From positions 1 through 64,000 of the forward strand of contig JADGEQ010000024.1 in assembly GCA_016744295.1 (NCBI GenBank): a stretch of 64,000 nt of DNA. The letters run 5' to 3'. Both the position numbers and the translations under genes were made by a program. Below the pieces are notes generated by a model that did not search any database, was not told the DNA's origin, and worked only from the letters and a program-made list of their open reading frames with translations. Below, piece by piece: positions 17,814 through 26,760 of the stretch (its first letter is position 1; every line of letters begins with the position of its first letter). The stretch is from Desulfobacteraceae bacterium (GTDB taxonomy: Bacteria; Desulfobacterota; Desulfobacteria; Desulfobacterales; Desulfobacteraceae).

Positions 17814-18803
17814 TTATTTTTTCAATGTTTCAATTATTTCATCAATAATCTGTCCATTCAGCTTTTTCTTGTATTTTTCAATGACGGGTCTGACGGCATC
17901 CTGAAATGGTTTTTTCTCTACATCCAGAACTTCCATCCCGTTTTTAGCAACATCAATCCATTGCTGTTTTTCAAGATCTTCAACCATTTTGGTATGGATA
18001 GGACCCATTTCTCTTGCAGTATCAAGAATTACTTTTTGATACGCCTCGGGCATACTGTCCAGCAATGATTTGCTCATGACCAATGGTGAGGACAGATGGA
18101 TGTGTCCTGTGCGGGATACATATGTCTGAACTTCATAAAATTTCTGGGTAAGAATGTGGGCAGGTGGGTTCTCCTGGCCATCTACTATGCCAAGTTGAAG
18201 GGCAGAGTATAATTCTCCAAATGAAATAACGGTGGGACCTGCGTTCAATGCTTTAAACGTATCTACAAAAACTTCCCCCTCGGGAACACGAATTTTTAAC
18301 CCCTTCAGGTCCTCAGGGGTCTTGATGGGGCCTCTGCTGTTTGTGATATGGCGCATGCCATTGTCCCACCAACCAATAACAACTGCTCCCAGGGGCTCAA
18401 GTTGTTTGCCCAACTTGTCTCCAACAGGACCGTCAAGAACCGTGCGAACCTCCCACATATCATTGAATAAAAAGGGCAGATTCAAAATGCCCATATCCGG
18501 AACCCAATTTGAAAGAACAGTGTCAGAGGCCAGAACCATATCCTGGGTTCCATACATACATCCTTCAACAGATTCCAATTGTTTACCCAACTGATTAGCA
18601 GGGAAAACACTTATTTCAACTCCGCCATTGGTCTTTTCTGCAACCGCTTTTGCAAACTGCAGGCAAATATCCTGATAATGGTGTGTGGGAGCACCCGTAT
18701 GGCCGAGTTTAATCTTATAGGTCTTTTTTGCAAGGGCAGTTCCACACAGAGCCAAACTCAATCCAAGAACAAAAATCAAAATTTTAAAAAAACAATTCTT
18801 CAT
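17814..18803 (-). CDS. dctP: TRAP transporter periplasmic substrate-binding protein, DctP family
   Basis: A 329-residue exported protein. The signal peptide has core FKILIFVLGLSLALCG, cut after ALA. DctP landmarks are VEISVFPANQLGKQLESVEG, LKGLKIRVPEGEVF (the arginine that binds the carboxylate) and YSALQLGIVDGQENP. The frame allows a GTG at 18815, but ATG 18803 has GGAG at the right distance and gives a normal signal peptide. It is the first gene of the dctPQM-asparaginase operon, with a promoter at about 18880-18905. Confidence 0.92.
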   Translation of the reverse strand: MKNCFFKILIFVLGLSLALCGTALAKKTYKIKLGHTGAPTHHYQDICLQFAKAVAEKTNGGVEISVFPANQLGKQLESVEGCMYGTQDMVLASDTVLSNWVPDMGILNLPFLFNDMWEVRTVLDGPVGDKLGKQLEPLGAVVIGWWDNGMRHITNSRGPIKTPEDLKGLKIRVPEGEVFVDTFKALNAGPTVISFGELYSALQLGIVDGQENPPAHILTQKFYEVQTYVSRTGHIHLSSPLVMSKSLLDSMPEAYQKVILDTAREMGPIHTKMVEDLEKQQWIDVAKNGMEVLDVEKKPFQDAVRPVIEKYKKKLNGQIIDEIIETLKK

Positions 18804-18875
18804 AAATATCTCCACTTTGTTTAAAAAAATAATAAAAACAATAGCTTAACGCCATTTTTACTTGTCCTGAAAAAT

Positions 18876-18905
18876 ACCATATCACTTGTAAACATTAGAT
18901 GTCAA
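18876..18905 (-). promoter_or_regulatory. sigma-70-like promoter of the second TRAP operon
   Basis: On the minus strand TTGACA (18905-18900), an 18-base spacer and TATGGT (18881-18876) make a plausible promoter about 75 bases before the dctP start. It is the only good match in the gap 18804-19203. The remainder of that gap (18946-19203) is AT-rich and has no recognisable gene. Confidence 0.55.
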
Positions 18906-18927
18906 CATATATGGTGTCGGTTATCTC

Positions 18928-18945
18928 ACATCAGACATCTGATGT
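18928..18945. promoter_or_regulatory. palindromic operator candidate for the GntR regulator
   Basis: ACATCAGACATCTGATGT is a perfect palindrome with 8-base arms and a 2-base centre. It lies about 23-40 bases upstream of the -35 box of the TRAP/asparaginase promoter. A related half, GATGTCA, overlaps that -35 box (18898-18904). A symmetric site of this size fits a GntR dimer; assignment to the neighbouring GntR protein is inference. Confidence 0.5.
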
Positions 18946-19203
18946 CACATGAAATAAGGTTTATAAGGCTGTTTTTTTTTGAAGATTTTTTCGATACAGA
19001 TTAATTCAGGTTATGAACACATATACGTATGGCCTAAAAATAAATACAAAAAAGCGCTTAACTCACGCCGAATACTTTATAAAAAAAAATAGGTTTGATT
19101 TAGATTTTCAGGAAATAAAGTTGAATTTTAACCAATGAATTCTTGCAGTGGTATATCCTTTTTATTTTTCCCACCAGCTTATTGGACAGCTGCAGATGAA
19201 TCA

Positions 19204-22200
19204 TCACAATTTTAAAGTTGATTCCAGCACGGACAAGAACTCCTTTGACGGCCGATGAAAGAAAACCCCATCTGCCCCCTGATCCGGGTGCATCCCCCGG
19301 ATAAACAGATAAAAGACCCCGCCAAAATCCCTGTCATAGGAATAATTTTTTAAACGCATCCCAAGGTAACGGTGGAGGGCCACCAGGTATAAATGGTATT
19401 GCAGGGTATAATGATGACTCTCCATGGCTTCTGTCATGGCGGTTCTATCATAGTCTCCGTGGGTGGTTCCCAGAAAATTGGACTTGTAGTCAATAATATA
19501 CCATTTTCCCTGGTGCAGGATCACCAGGTCAATAAATCCCTTGATAAACCCCTTAAAGGGAGCATTACCCAGTTTAAACAACTTTTTTGCATAGGCTTTT
19601 CCGTCGGGTTCGCCGGCAAACAAAGCGCCCAGTTCATTTAGATCAAGGACGTCCACGTCAAAGAAAAATTCCAGTTCTGTAAACCGCTGTCCCATGGTAA
19701 TCTCCTGAAGGGAAAAACAATTCACCCCAGTGTCATCTCCCCGATTAAGGCTCCTTTCCGAATCTGTGGCAAGTTCTGTGGCAAGGATATCCCTGACCGC
19801 AGCCAGTGCAGGCTCCCGAAGTGTTTTATCCTTAAATCCGAATTTTACCAGATTTTTGTCCACAACCCCTTCAACCGACCCGGCATCGGTAAAATCAAGG
19901 GTTTCAAATATGGCATGGAAGAAATCTCCTGACCCGGCGCCCTTGGGAAACTGGCTTAAACGGATCTCCCGGTTTGATCCGCCGATCCCCCCGGCCACCT
20001 TTTGCTCTCGGGTACCGGGCTCATAAATACTGGGCTCGTAAACACCGGGCTCATATTCGGTCCGGGTGAGGGCCGAAAAGCTGGATATGCGCCAGGCAGG
20101 CTGAACCAACCGTTTCCTGGATCTTGCAGACAGATCAATATTCGGAGAATCATTTGGGATGTATGCCGCCGAGGCGGATCCCTCCAGGGGAAGAAGGCTG
20201 ACTGCCACCCTCTCCTCTCCTTGCTGACAAAGGGTTTTTAAATCTGCGAGCATAACTTCATCTGTTTTACATCCCCCGGGGTGGAGCAGGCTTCCAAGGG
20301 CAGAGCCGTCCACAGAGGAAATCCCGGCCCAAAAAATCTGGCACATGGCAGAGGCCCGGGTCAGGGCAACATAGAGCAGTCGTTTTTCTTCGGCCATCTG
20401 TTCAAAAGACATGAGTTCCCTGGCTTGATCCAGGTCAGGATCACTGTCCAGCCCACTGTTTTGGTCTCTGTCTATGCCCTGGGCCGAATCCGAAGCCCTG
20501 AGGTCCAGGCGTAATTGATAATTTCTGTCCGGGTCATGGAAAAGAATGGGATCGGAAAGTTTTCCCCCTCCGGCCCAGAGATAGGGCAAAAACACGATGG
20601 GATACTCAAGCCCCTTGCTTTTGTGGATCGTGACAATGGCAACAGCCTTTTTATCACTTTCAAGCCGTAGCTCGTCAGCCCCCTCATTTCGGGTGGAAGC
20701 AAACAGCTGTTCCCTCAGCCATTTGAGCAGATAGAACATGGACAGATATTTTTGCTGGGCAGCCTGGGACAAAAGCTCCATCAAATGATAGAAATTGGTC
20801 AGTCCCCGTTCGCCCAACCCCGAGGAACCCTTTAACCTTCCATCATGGGAATGGAACAGCGCCATGATCATGGAGACAAAACCTTTTTGTTCCCAAAGAT
20901 CCTTGAACCGCCGAAACTGGTCCTGGTGGCGCCACAATTGTTTTTCATCCAGATCCAACTCGGCCAGCATCTTTCCTGAAAACCCAAAAACCGATGATAC
21001 CAGCGCTGCTTTTAAACGCCCGACATGGTCGGGCTCATAAACAGCAGCCAGAATATCATAAAGCTCAACAGCCTCCCGGGAATCAAACACTGATCCGGTC
21101 TTGGATAAATAGGAAGGAATATTCACATCTGCCAGTGCCTGGTGAACCGCCTCTGCCTGGCCATTGGTTCTCACCAGAACCGCCATGTCCCCGGGACTGA
21201 TCTTTCGGGCACTGCCTGGGTTTATCCCTCCCCCTTCCAGCAGCTGTTTCCCGGAATTTAAAACAGAAAGAATCTCGGTTGCCAGAAGCCCTGGAATCTT
21301 GTTTAACCCATCCTCTTTTTTAATATAACCCTGACGATCAAGCCCCCTGCCCTCTCTTTTGACAAAGGAAAACTGGAGGGGCGGCACAGGTGATCCCTCC
21401 TCTACCAGACGGTTGACAGCGGTGGGAGGAGTATGAACCCTTGTAAACTCAATCTGTTCAAACAAAAAGGGATGATCTTCCAGGGAAAACAGATCGTTCA
21501 CCGCATCCACCATCAAAGGGGCGGATCGATAATTTTTTTCCAGGGTAAAGATCTGGTCGCTCGCTTTACAGGCCGACAAATAGGCAAAGATATCTCCGCC
21601 CCTGAAGGCATAGATAGCCTGCTTGGGATCTCCGATCATGAAAAAAGGCATCTGCTGTTCATGGCCATCCGGCATGCTGAAACCTGCTGAATCGGACTTG
21701 CCAACATCTGAATCAGCATTTGAATCAGCATCTGAATCAACATTTGGATCAACATATGGATCAACATTTGGATGACCCGGATCTGGTCTGCCGGAACCGG
21801 GCTCTGTAAAAAGCTTAGAAAAAATAAGATATTGGGCAGGGTCGGTATCCTGGAATTCATCGATGAGACAGGCTTTGTATTTTTTTGTCACCGCCGACCG
21901 AAGACTTTCCCAGCCTTCACCTTCAAGGGCTGATGCCAGATCATTGATCAGATCATCAAAAAAACAGGCCCCCTGGGTCCCCTTCATTTGTTCAAGTTCC
22001 CGGCGAAAATAGGTAAAAAACGCCAATTTCAAACTGACAACATTGGTTTCCATCACCCCGGATAATTCCAGCAATTGCTCACACAGATCAAAAAATTCAT
22101 GGTCAGGAGGCAGTCCATCCTTGGTCTTGGCAGCCAGTCGGCTCCGGGTAAATTTGTAAAGGGGATCTCCTTTTTCCGCCATGGCAAAAAGGGCATCCCT

Positions 22201-23070
22201 TCCCTGTCTCTCCAACATTCCTAGGGAAAGCGCCAACCAATTGGGCAGGTTTTTTTTGGTATAACTTCTCTTGTCCACCCCTTTATTGGCCTGGATCAGA
22301 CCGATAACAGCCTCTTTCTCACTTTTAAGCAGTTCATGGATTTTCCGGGTGATCCTTCGATAGGCATCACTGACCTCTTTAAATTCGGCTTCTTGGGGGA
22401 TGATATCAATACCGGACCTTGTGACCACCTGCCGGAAGCCTGATTTAAAAGTGTCCGGGGTCACCCCTTTTTGGGCCAAAAACTTCAACATCAAGGGATC
22501 CAAATCATTGATCCGGGTCATAAAATAGTCCATGCACACCTGGTCAAAGAAGGAAGCGGAATCCGTGAGCAACTCCATATCAAAATAAGCCCCGCTTTCA
22601 AAGGCATTCTCCTTTAGGGTCTGAAAGCAGAATGAATGGATGGTCATGATACAGGCCTGGTCAAAACAGGTCACGGCATGGGCCAACCGCCGGCGAATCA
22701 AACCGGGGTCCGGCTGGGCAGTAAAAAAGTGAACCAGTTCATCCACCGCAGTTTCACCAATGTCACCTGTTTCGTCAATCTTACCTGTTGCATCAATAGT
22801 ATCAATTTCTCCAATCATATCAATTGGGTCAGGGGTCCCCGGCCAGTCTGCGGCCAGACATTTGGACAGCCGCCCCCTGATCCGAAGCTTGAGTTCAGCG
22901 GCGGCAGCTTCGGTAAAGGTCACCACCAGGATGGACTCCATGGCATATCCCTGGGCAATGAGCCGGGCCACAAGGGTGGTGATGGTATAGGTTTTCCCGG
23001 TGCCGGCACTGGCTTCAATCAGGGTGATCTTTTCAAGATCCAGGTTAAAGGGGTCCAAGGGCGTCATCAT
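19204..23070 (-). CDS. recB: exodeoxyribonuclease V beta subunit, helicase-nuclease
   Basis: A 1288-residue UvrD-type helicase with a C-terminal nuclease domain. Walker A is EASAGTGKTYT (about 20-29), helicase motif II region is CLIDEFQDTDPAQY, motif III-VI regions include GDPKQAIYAFRGGD, TIHKSKGLEYPIVFLPYLW and LLYVALTRAS. The nuclease has the RecB signature WYIIDYKSNFLG near the C-terminus, so it should be active. It processes double-strand ends with RecC. It overlaps the recC stop by 4 bases. Three linker regions contain short in-frame repeats (Asp-rich at 21703-21774, YEPG type near 20030, ID-rich near 22780). No recD follows. Confidence 0.93.
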   Translation of the reverse strand: MMTPLDPFNLDLEKITLIEASAGTGKTYTITTLVARLIAQGYAMESILVVTFTEAAAAELKLRIRGRLSKCLAADWPGTPDPIDMIGEIDTIDATGKIDETGDIGETAVDELVHFFTAQPDPGLIRRRLAHAVTCFDQACIMTIHSFCFQTLKENAFESGAYFDMELLTDSASFFDQVCMDYFMTRINDLDPLMLKFLAQKGVTPDTFKSGFRQVVTRSGIDIIPQEAEFKEVSDAYRRITRKIHELLKSEKEAVIGLIQANKGVDKRSYTKKNLPNWLALSLGMLERQGRDALFAMAEKGDPLYKFTRSRLAAKTKDGLPPDHEFFDLCEQLLELSGVMETNVVSLKLAFFTYFRRELEQMKGTQGACFFDDLINDLASALEGEGWESLRSAVTKKYKACLIDEFQDTDPAQYLIFSKLFTEPGSGRPDPGHPNVDPYVDPNVDSDADSNADSDVGKSDSAGFSMPDGHEQQMPFFMIGDPKQAIYAFRGGDIFAYLSACKASDQIFTLEKNYRSAPLMVDAVNDLFSLEDHPFLFEQIEFTRVHTPPTAVNRLVEEGSPVPPLQFSFVKREGRGLDRQGYIKKEDGLNKIPGLLATEILSVLNSGKQLLEGGGINPGSARKISPGDMAVLVRTNGQAEAVHQALADVNIPSYLSKTGSVFDSREAVELYDILAAVYEPDHVGRLKAALVSSVFGFSGKMLAELDLDEKQLWRHQDQFRRFKDLWEQKGFVSMIMALFHSHDGRLKGSSGLGERGLTNFYHLMELLSQAAQQKYLSMFYLLKWLREQLFASTRNEGADELRLESDKKAVAIVTIHKSKGLEYPIVFLPYLWAGGGKLSDPILFHDPDRNYQLRLDLRASDSAQGIDRDQNSGLDSDPDLDQARELMSFEQMAEEKRLLYVALTRASAMCQIFWAGISSVDGSALGSLLHPGGCKTDEVMLADLKTLCQQGEERVAVSLLPLEGSASAAYIPNDSPNIDLSARSRKRLVQPAWRISSFSALTRTEYEPGVYEPSIYEPGTREQKVAGGIGGSNREIRLSQFPKGAGSGDFFHAIFETLDFTDAGSVEGVVDKNLVKFGFKDKTLREPALAAVRDILATELATDSERSLNRGDDTGVNCFSLQEITMGQRFTELEFFFDVDVLDLNELGALFAGEPDGKAYAKKLFKLGNAPFKGFIKGFIDLVILHQGKWYIIDYKSNFLGTTHGDYDRTAMTEAMESHHYTLQYHLYLVALHRYLGMRLKNYSYDRDFGGVFYLFIRGMHPDQGADGVFFHRPSKEFLSVLESTLKL
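21703..21774. repeat. six in-frame 12-base repeats inside recB
   Basis: Six consecutive 12-base units of the type AACATTTGGATC/AGCATCTGAATC. On the coding strand they give an acidic Asp/Asn-rich linker (units such as DPNV, DSDA) between helicase segments. The unit size keeps the frame, so copy number can change without loss of function. Confidence 0.85.
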
Positions 23071-26000
23071 GGGCAGGTTAAATTCTCCAAAAGGGGTTTG
23101 TAAATTTTAAGGGCATTGTCCACAATGCCGGATTCAATAAAGTTATCCATATTTTCAAAGGGATCACTCGCCCCGAACACAAGCGACACATACCGATTCA
23201 TGCCTTCCCCCCCCCCGTAAAACCGATCGGACCAGAACCGCCGGGATTGGGACAGGGCAAGTTCCAGATTTTCCCGGCTCTGTTCATAATTTTTTTTGGC
23301 AAGGCTTTGGGCCAGATGAAAACTTGTATCACAAAAAAAAGCCAGGGGCTGATGTTGCCCCCTTTGGTACAGGTCGATCAGGCTGTCTATATGGGGTTGG
23401 GACACCATTGGAGAAAAGGAATACGCCACCGCCGGCAGTTTTCCCTTGGGATCCTGACCAATGATCCTAGTATGGCAGGGTTGCCCGTGGGTTGCCGGAT
23501 CATTTAGGGGCGTCCGACTGTTTAAGGAGGCCAGATTATTTAAGGAGATCTGGCCATTTAAAAACAGATGATAAATCCATTGTGTGAGCAGCCGGGCCGG
23601 GGTGACCCGCCCGAATCCAGCCAGAAACCGTCCCTCTTCATACAGATCAGTGATGCTGCCCGTAACCTGAAAGTCCCCCACCTGGGTATCCACCCAAAGG
23701 GAGGGCACTGGTTGGCCGGGATCCATGGTGTCTGCCAGGGCTATGATCGGATCCCCAAGGGCTTTGACCCGATCCCATTCAGATTTGCCCTTTTGCCCAA
23801 AGGGCAGCAGCCCCCCGGCCCGGACCAGTGGATAGAGATCGGTTTTGGTCTCTTTTTCCATATAATAACTGCCCAGACCGTACCGGGACAGCCCGGACAG
23901 CTGGAAAACTTCCCGGTCCGGGGCGGGTTCTTCGATCTCGGCAAAAGAAAGGTTCAACCCCTGGGTGACAAATGCCTGTACCGGATTTCTAAAAAACCGG
24001 ACCAGATCTGCCAGGGTCAAGGAGCTAATCTCCGGGGCATTGGTTGCCCGATCATTCATTTTATCCGATTCCATCCCGGCCACAAGGTTGATTTTGTTTT
24101 CAAGATCCATTCCTTTTTTGGGGTCTGTTCCCGTTGCCGGGTCAAGACAAAAATCCCGGGGTAAAAAGACGGTTTGTTCCGGGGCATCCTTTTTTTCCAT
24201 AACAGCCTGGGACAGGGCAATCCTGCACTGATCCTGGGAAAAAGAAAAGAATGACCCGGCCGTACTAAAACCAGGCTGGCTAAAATCAGGCTGGCTAAAA
24301 TCAGGCTGGCTAAAATCAGGCTGGCTAAAATAAACAGGGCTAAAGGGATGGAGGGGATGATGAAAACAAAATAAAAAATTTTCCGGGAACTCAAAGCTTT
24401 CCAGCATCACATCCTTAAGTTCTTCCACCACACCGGAACAGGGAATGGGGGAGTTGTCTTTTATGCTCATACCCGTATAGGTAATGATCAATCGGTTTCG
24501 GGCTGACAGGAGGGATTCCAGAAAAAGATACCTATCCTCCTCCCGTTCCTGTTTATCCCCGATTTGTGGATATTTTTTTATTAAATCAAACCCAAGTGCT
24601 ACGGATTTTCTGGGAAAACTTTGCTCATCCATGCCCATGAGCACCACCACCTTAAAGGGGATACTTCGCATGGGCATAAGATTGCAAAAGGTAAGGCTTC
24701 CCGCCAGAAAGCTGCCCTGGGCAAATCTTTTATCCAGTTTCCCCTCAATAATGTCCCTTGCCACTGCAAACTCTATTTTCCGGCCATATCCGGCCATTTC
24801 TCCATCCCGGATAAAATCATCAATGGTTTGAAGCAAAAAGACGATATCTGCCTCGTTGGCATGGGTTTTTTCCATCATGGACAACACCAGACGCTGAAAA
24901 CTTTTCCCCCAATTTTCGATTGTTTTGGGGGCTGAAAGATTTGTGAGCCCACCAAACAGGGTGAATCCAAAATGGGCAACCTTCCCTAAAATCCGGGCTT
25001 CAAGCCCTTCAAACATATCACAGGGCAGCACCCCTTCAACAAGCGTTTCAACTCCCTCGGCCAGTCCATACCCCATGAACAATCGCTTAAATCCGAACAT
25101 CCAGGTATTTTCATCAAAACCGGCATCTGTCAGCTCTTTTCTATGGGCCCCATCCCTGCCCCATAAAATACCCGACGCCCTTACCATCTCTTCAATGGGC
25201 AACAACTCTTCGGCCAGAATATCAAATTTTGCGGCAATGGCAGGGCTGAGTAAAAGATCCAGCACCCGTGCCTGCTCAAGCCGGGAGTCCTTGAGCCCCA
25301 GGATCTTTAAAAATGCTTCCAGGGTCTGGGACTCGGATTTTTTTCTCCGGTCTGAAATGGAAAAGGGAAGGGAATGCTCGGAAGAAAACACCGCCTCAAT
25401 ATAGGGGGCATAGGCTTCAATATCCGGCATCATCACAATGACCTCGTGGGGACAAAGATCAGGATCTGCTTCAAAGGCCTCCAGCAATAGATCCTTGAGC
25501 ACCTGGGCCTCCCGCATGGGGGAATGGCAGGCATGGATGCAGATGGAAGCATCCCCCGGGTCCACGGCCACGGGCAGAGTGTCGCTGCCCACTTTTCTAA
25601 AGACCAGGTTCATTATGTCGGACTGGAGAATGGCCAGCATGTCAGAGGACCGATCCAGGGGATCTTCAAACAAATCCCCCAGGGGTTCATGGTAATCAAA
25701 CCGTTCAAGGCTGCCGTGGAAATCCCGCCCCGACCGGCCCAGGGATGCCAGCAGCGGATTGGCAATCTCATAATAACTCTCTGGATCCGGGGGAGTGGTG
25801 TGATCCAGATCCATTTTTTCCAGCTCCCGCCGGGATTTGATATCGAAAAAGAACTGATCGGAGGGGGTTAGTAAAAACAGAAAAATATCCATGGTTTGGG
25901 CCAGAGCCCCAAACAGGTCCAAAAAACGCGGGGGCATGGCAGAAACGCCGAACAACGATATTCGCTGGGGAAGAGATGTTTTTTTATCTGTTGCTTTATC

Positions 26001-26621
26001 GGGTCTTTCAGAATAAGCCAGGGTACCCTGCCGGACCGGGGCTGCCTGTCCGGCAAAATCTACTAAGCGGGCCGCCATATGGGTGTGGGGCCAGGAAGCG
26101 CAAATCTGTCGCCAAAGCATTGACTGCCATCCCATGGCAGGGTCCGAGAAAGAGGTTTTTCCATCACTCTTTTCCCAGTCCAACAGCATTTCGGGCCGAT
26201 AGATCTGATAATCATCAAAAAGGCGGGCAATTTTCCCAGACAATTGGAAAAGCCTGGAACCTGTCGCATCATGTGCAATATAATTTTGCAGGCTTGAAAA
26301 ACAGGGGTTATCACAATTTTCAAGGATGGCCTCCATTATGGACCACATCAAAACATCCTCGCTGAGCAATGGATTCTGACGGGTATCACGGGACGAAAAA
26401 AAAAGTTCGATCATCTGCCGGGGAAATAAAAAAGATAGATTGGCGCAGATACCAAATTTTTCAGCCACCTGGGTTGTGATCCATTGTTTCATCCCCCTGG
26501 ACTGGATACCAATCCACTCCGGTCCCATGGGATCATCCGGCACCTGGGCGAGCACCGCCGCCAACCCATCCATGAGACCTTCCATTTTATTGCTTTTGAT
26601 CATATAGAGCAAGATTGCCAC
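23067..26621 (-). CDS. recC: exodeoxyribonuclease V gamma subunit
   Basis: An 1184-residue RecC protein, the chain that recognises Chi and holds RecB on DNA ends. Family landmarks are EWIGIQSRGMKQWITTQVAEK and ANLSFLFPRQMI at the N-terminus, VIVMMPDIEAYAPYIEAVF in the first helicase-like part, and RSIPFKVVVLMGMDEQSFPR in the second. The chosen GTG start yields MAILLYMIKSNKMEGL; an ATG six codons later has a better ribosome site and is a fair alternative. A four-copy SQPDF repeat interrupts the protein at about residues 765-785. It is the first gene of recCB. Confidence 0.92.
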   Translation of the reverse strand: MAILLYMIKSNKMEGLMDGLAAVLAQVPDDPMGPEWIGIQSRGMKQWITTQVAEKFGICANLSFLFPRQMIELFFSSRDTRQNPLLSEDVLMWSIMEAILENCDNPCFSSLQNYIAHDATGSRLFQLSGKIARLFDDYQIYRPEMLLDWEKSDGKTSFSDPAMGWQSMLWRQICASWPHTHMAARLVDFAGQAAPVRQGTLAYSERPDKATDKKTSLPQRISLFGVSAMPPRFLDLFGALAQTMDIFLFLLTPSDQFFFDIKSRRELEKMDLDHTTPPDPESYYEIANPLLASLGRSGRDFHGSLERFDYHEPLGDLFEDPLDRSSDMLAILQSDIMNLVFRKVGSDTLPVAVDPGDASICIHACHSPMREAQVLKDLLLEAFEADPDLCPHEVIVMMPDIEAYAPYIEAVFSSEHSLPFSISDRRKKSESQTLEAFLKILGLKDSRLEQARVLDLLLSPAIAAKFDILAEELLPIEEMVRASGILWGRDGAHRKELTDAGFDENTWMFGFKRLFMGYGLAEGVETLVEGVLPCDMFEGLEARILGKVAHFGFTLFGGLTNLSAPKTIENWGKSFQRLVLSMMEKTHANEADIVFLLQTIDDFIRDGEMAGYGRKIEFAVARDIIEGKLDKRFAQGSFLAGSLTFCNLMPMRSIPFKVVVLMGMDEQSFPRKSVALGFDLIKKYPQIGDKQEREEDRYLFLESLLSARNRLIITYTGMSIKDNSPIPCSGVVEELKDVMLESFEFPENFLFCFHHPLHPFSPVYFSQPDFSQPDFSQPDFSQPGFSTAGSFFSFSQDQCRIALSQAVMEKKDAPEQTVFLPRDFCLDPATGTDPKKGMDLENKINLVAGMESDKMNDRATNAPEISSLTLADLVRFFRNPVQAFVTQGLNLSFAEIEEPAPDREVFQLSGLSRYGLGSYYMEKETKTDLYPLVRAGGLLPFGQKGKSEWDRVKALGDPIIALADTMDPGQPVPSLWVDTQVGDFQVTGSITDLYEEGRFLAGFGRVTPARLLTQWIYHLFLNGQISLNNLASLNSRTPLNDPATHGQPCHTRIIGQDPKGKLPAVAYSFSPMVSQPHIDSLIDLYQRGQHQPLAFFCDTSFHLAQSLAKKNYEQSRENLELALSQSRRFWSDRFYGGGEGMNRYVSLVFGASDPFENMDNFIESGIVDNALKIYKPLLENLTCP
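24273..24332. repeat. four in-frame 15-base repeats inside recC
   Basis: Four tandem copies of AGGCTGGCTAAAATC encode repeated SQPDF/SQPGF on the coding strand. This falls between conserved RecC segments and looks like an expandable linker. The perfect identity of the copies suggests recent expansion. Confidence 0.88.
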
Positions 26622-26760
26622 CTGTAAAAAAGTATATATAATCTGGTCACAATATCAGACCCGCCAATACCAATCAAACCCAAATAATGTATCTGTCAGC
26701 TTTTTTCCCAACCGGGAAATACCAATGAACCATCTGCCTTACCTTTTTTGCCCCAAAAAG

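Noticed and set aside
24273..24332. Regular repeats resembling a small CRISPR-like array
   Set aside because: The units are contiguous 15-mers without spacers and encode SQPDF inside recC; the 12-mers in recB are likewise in frame.
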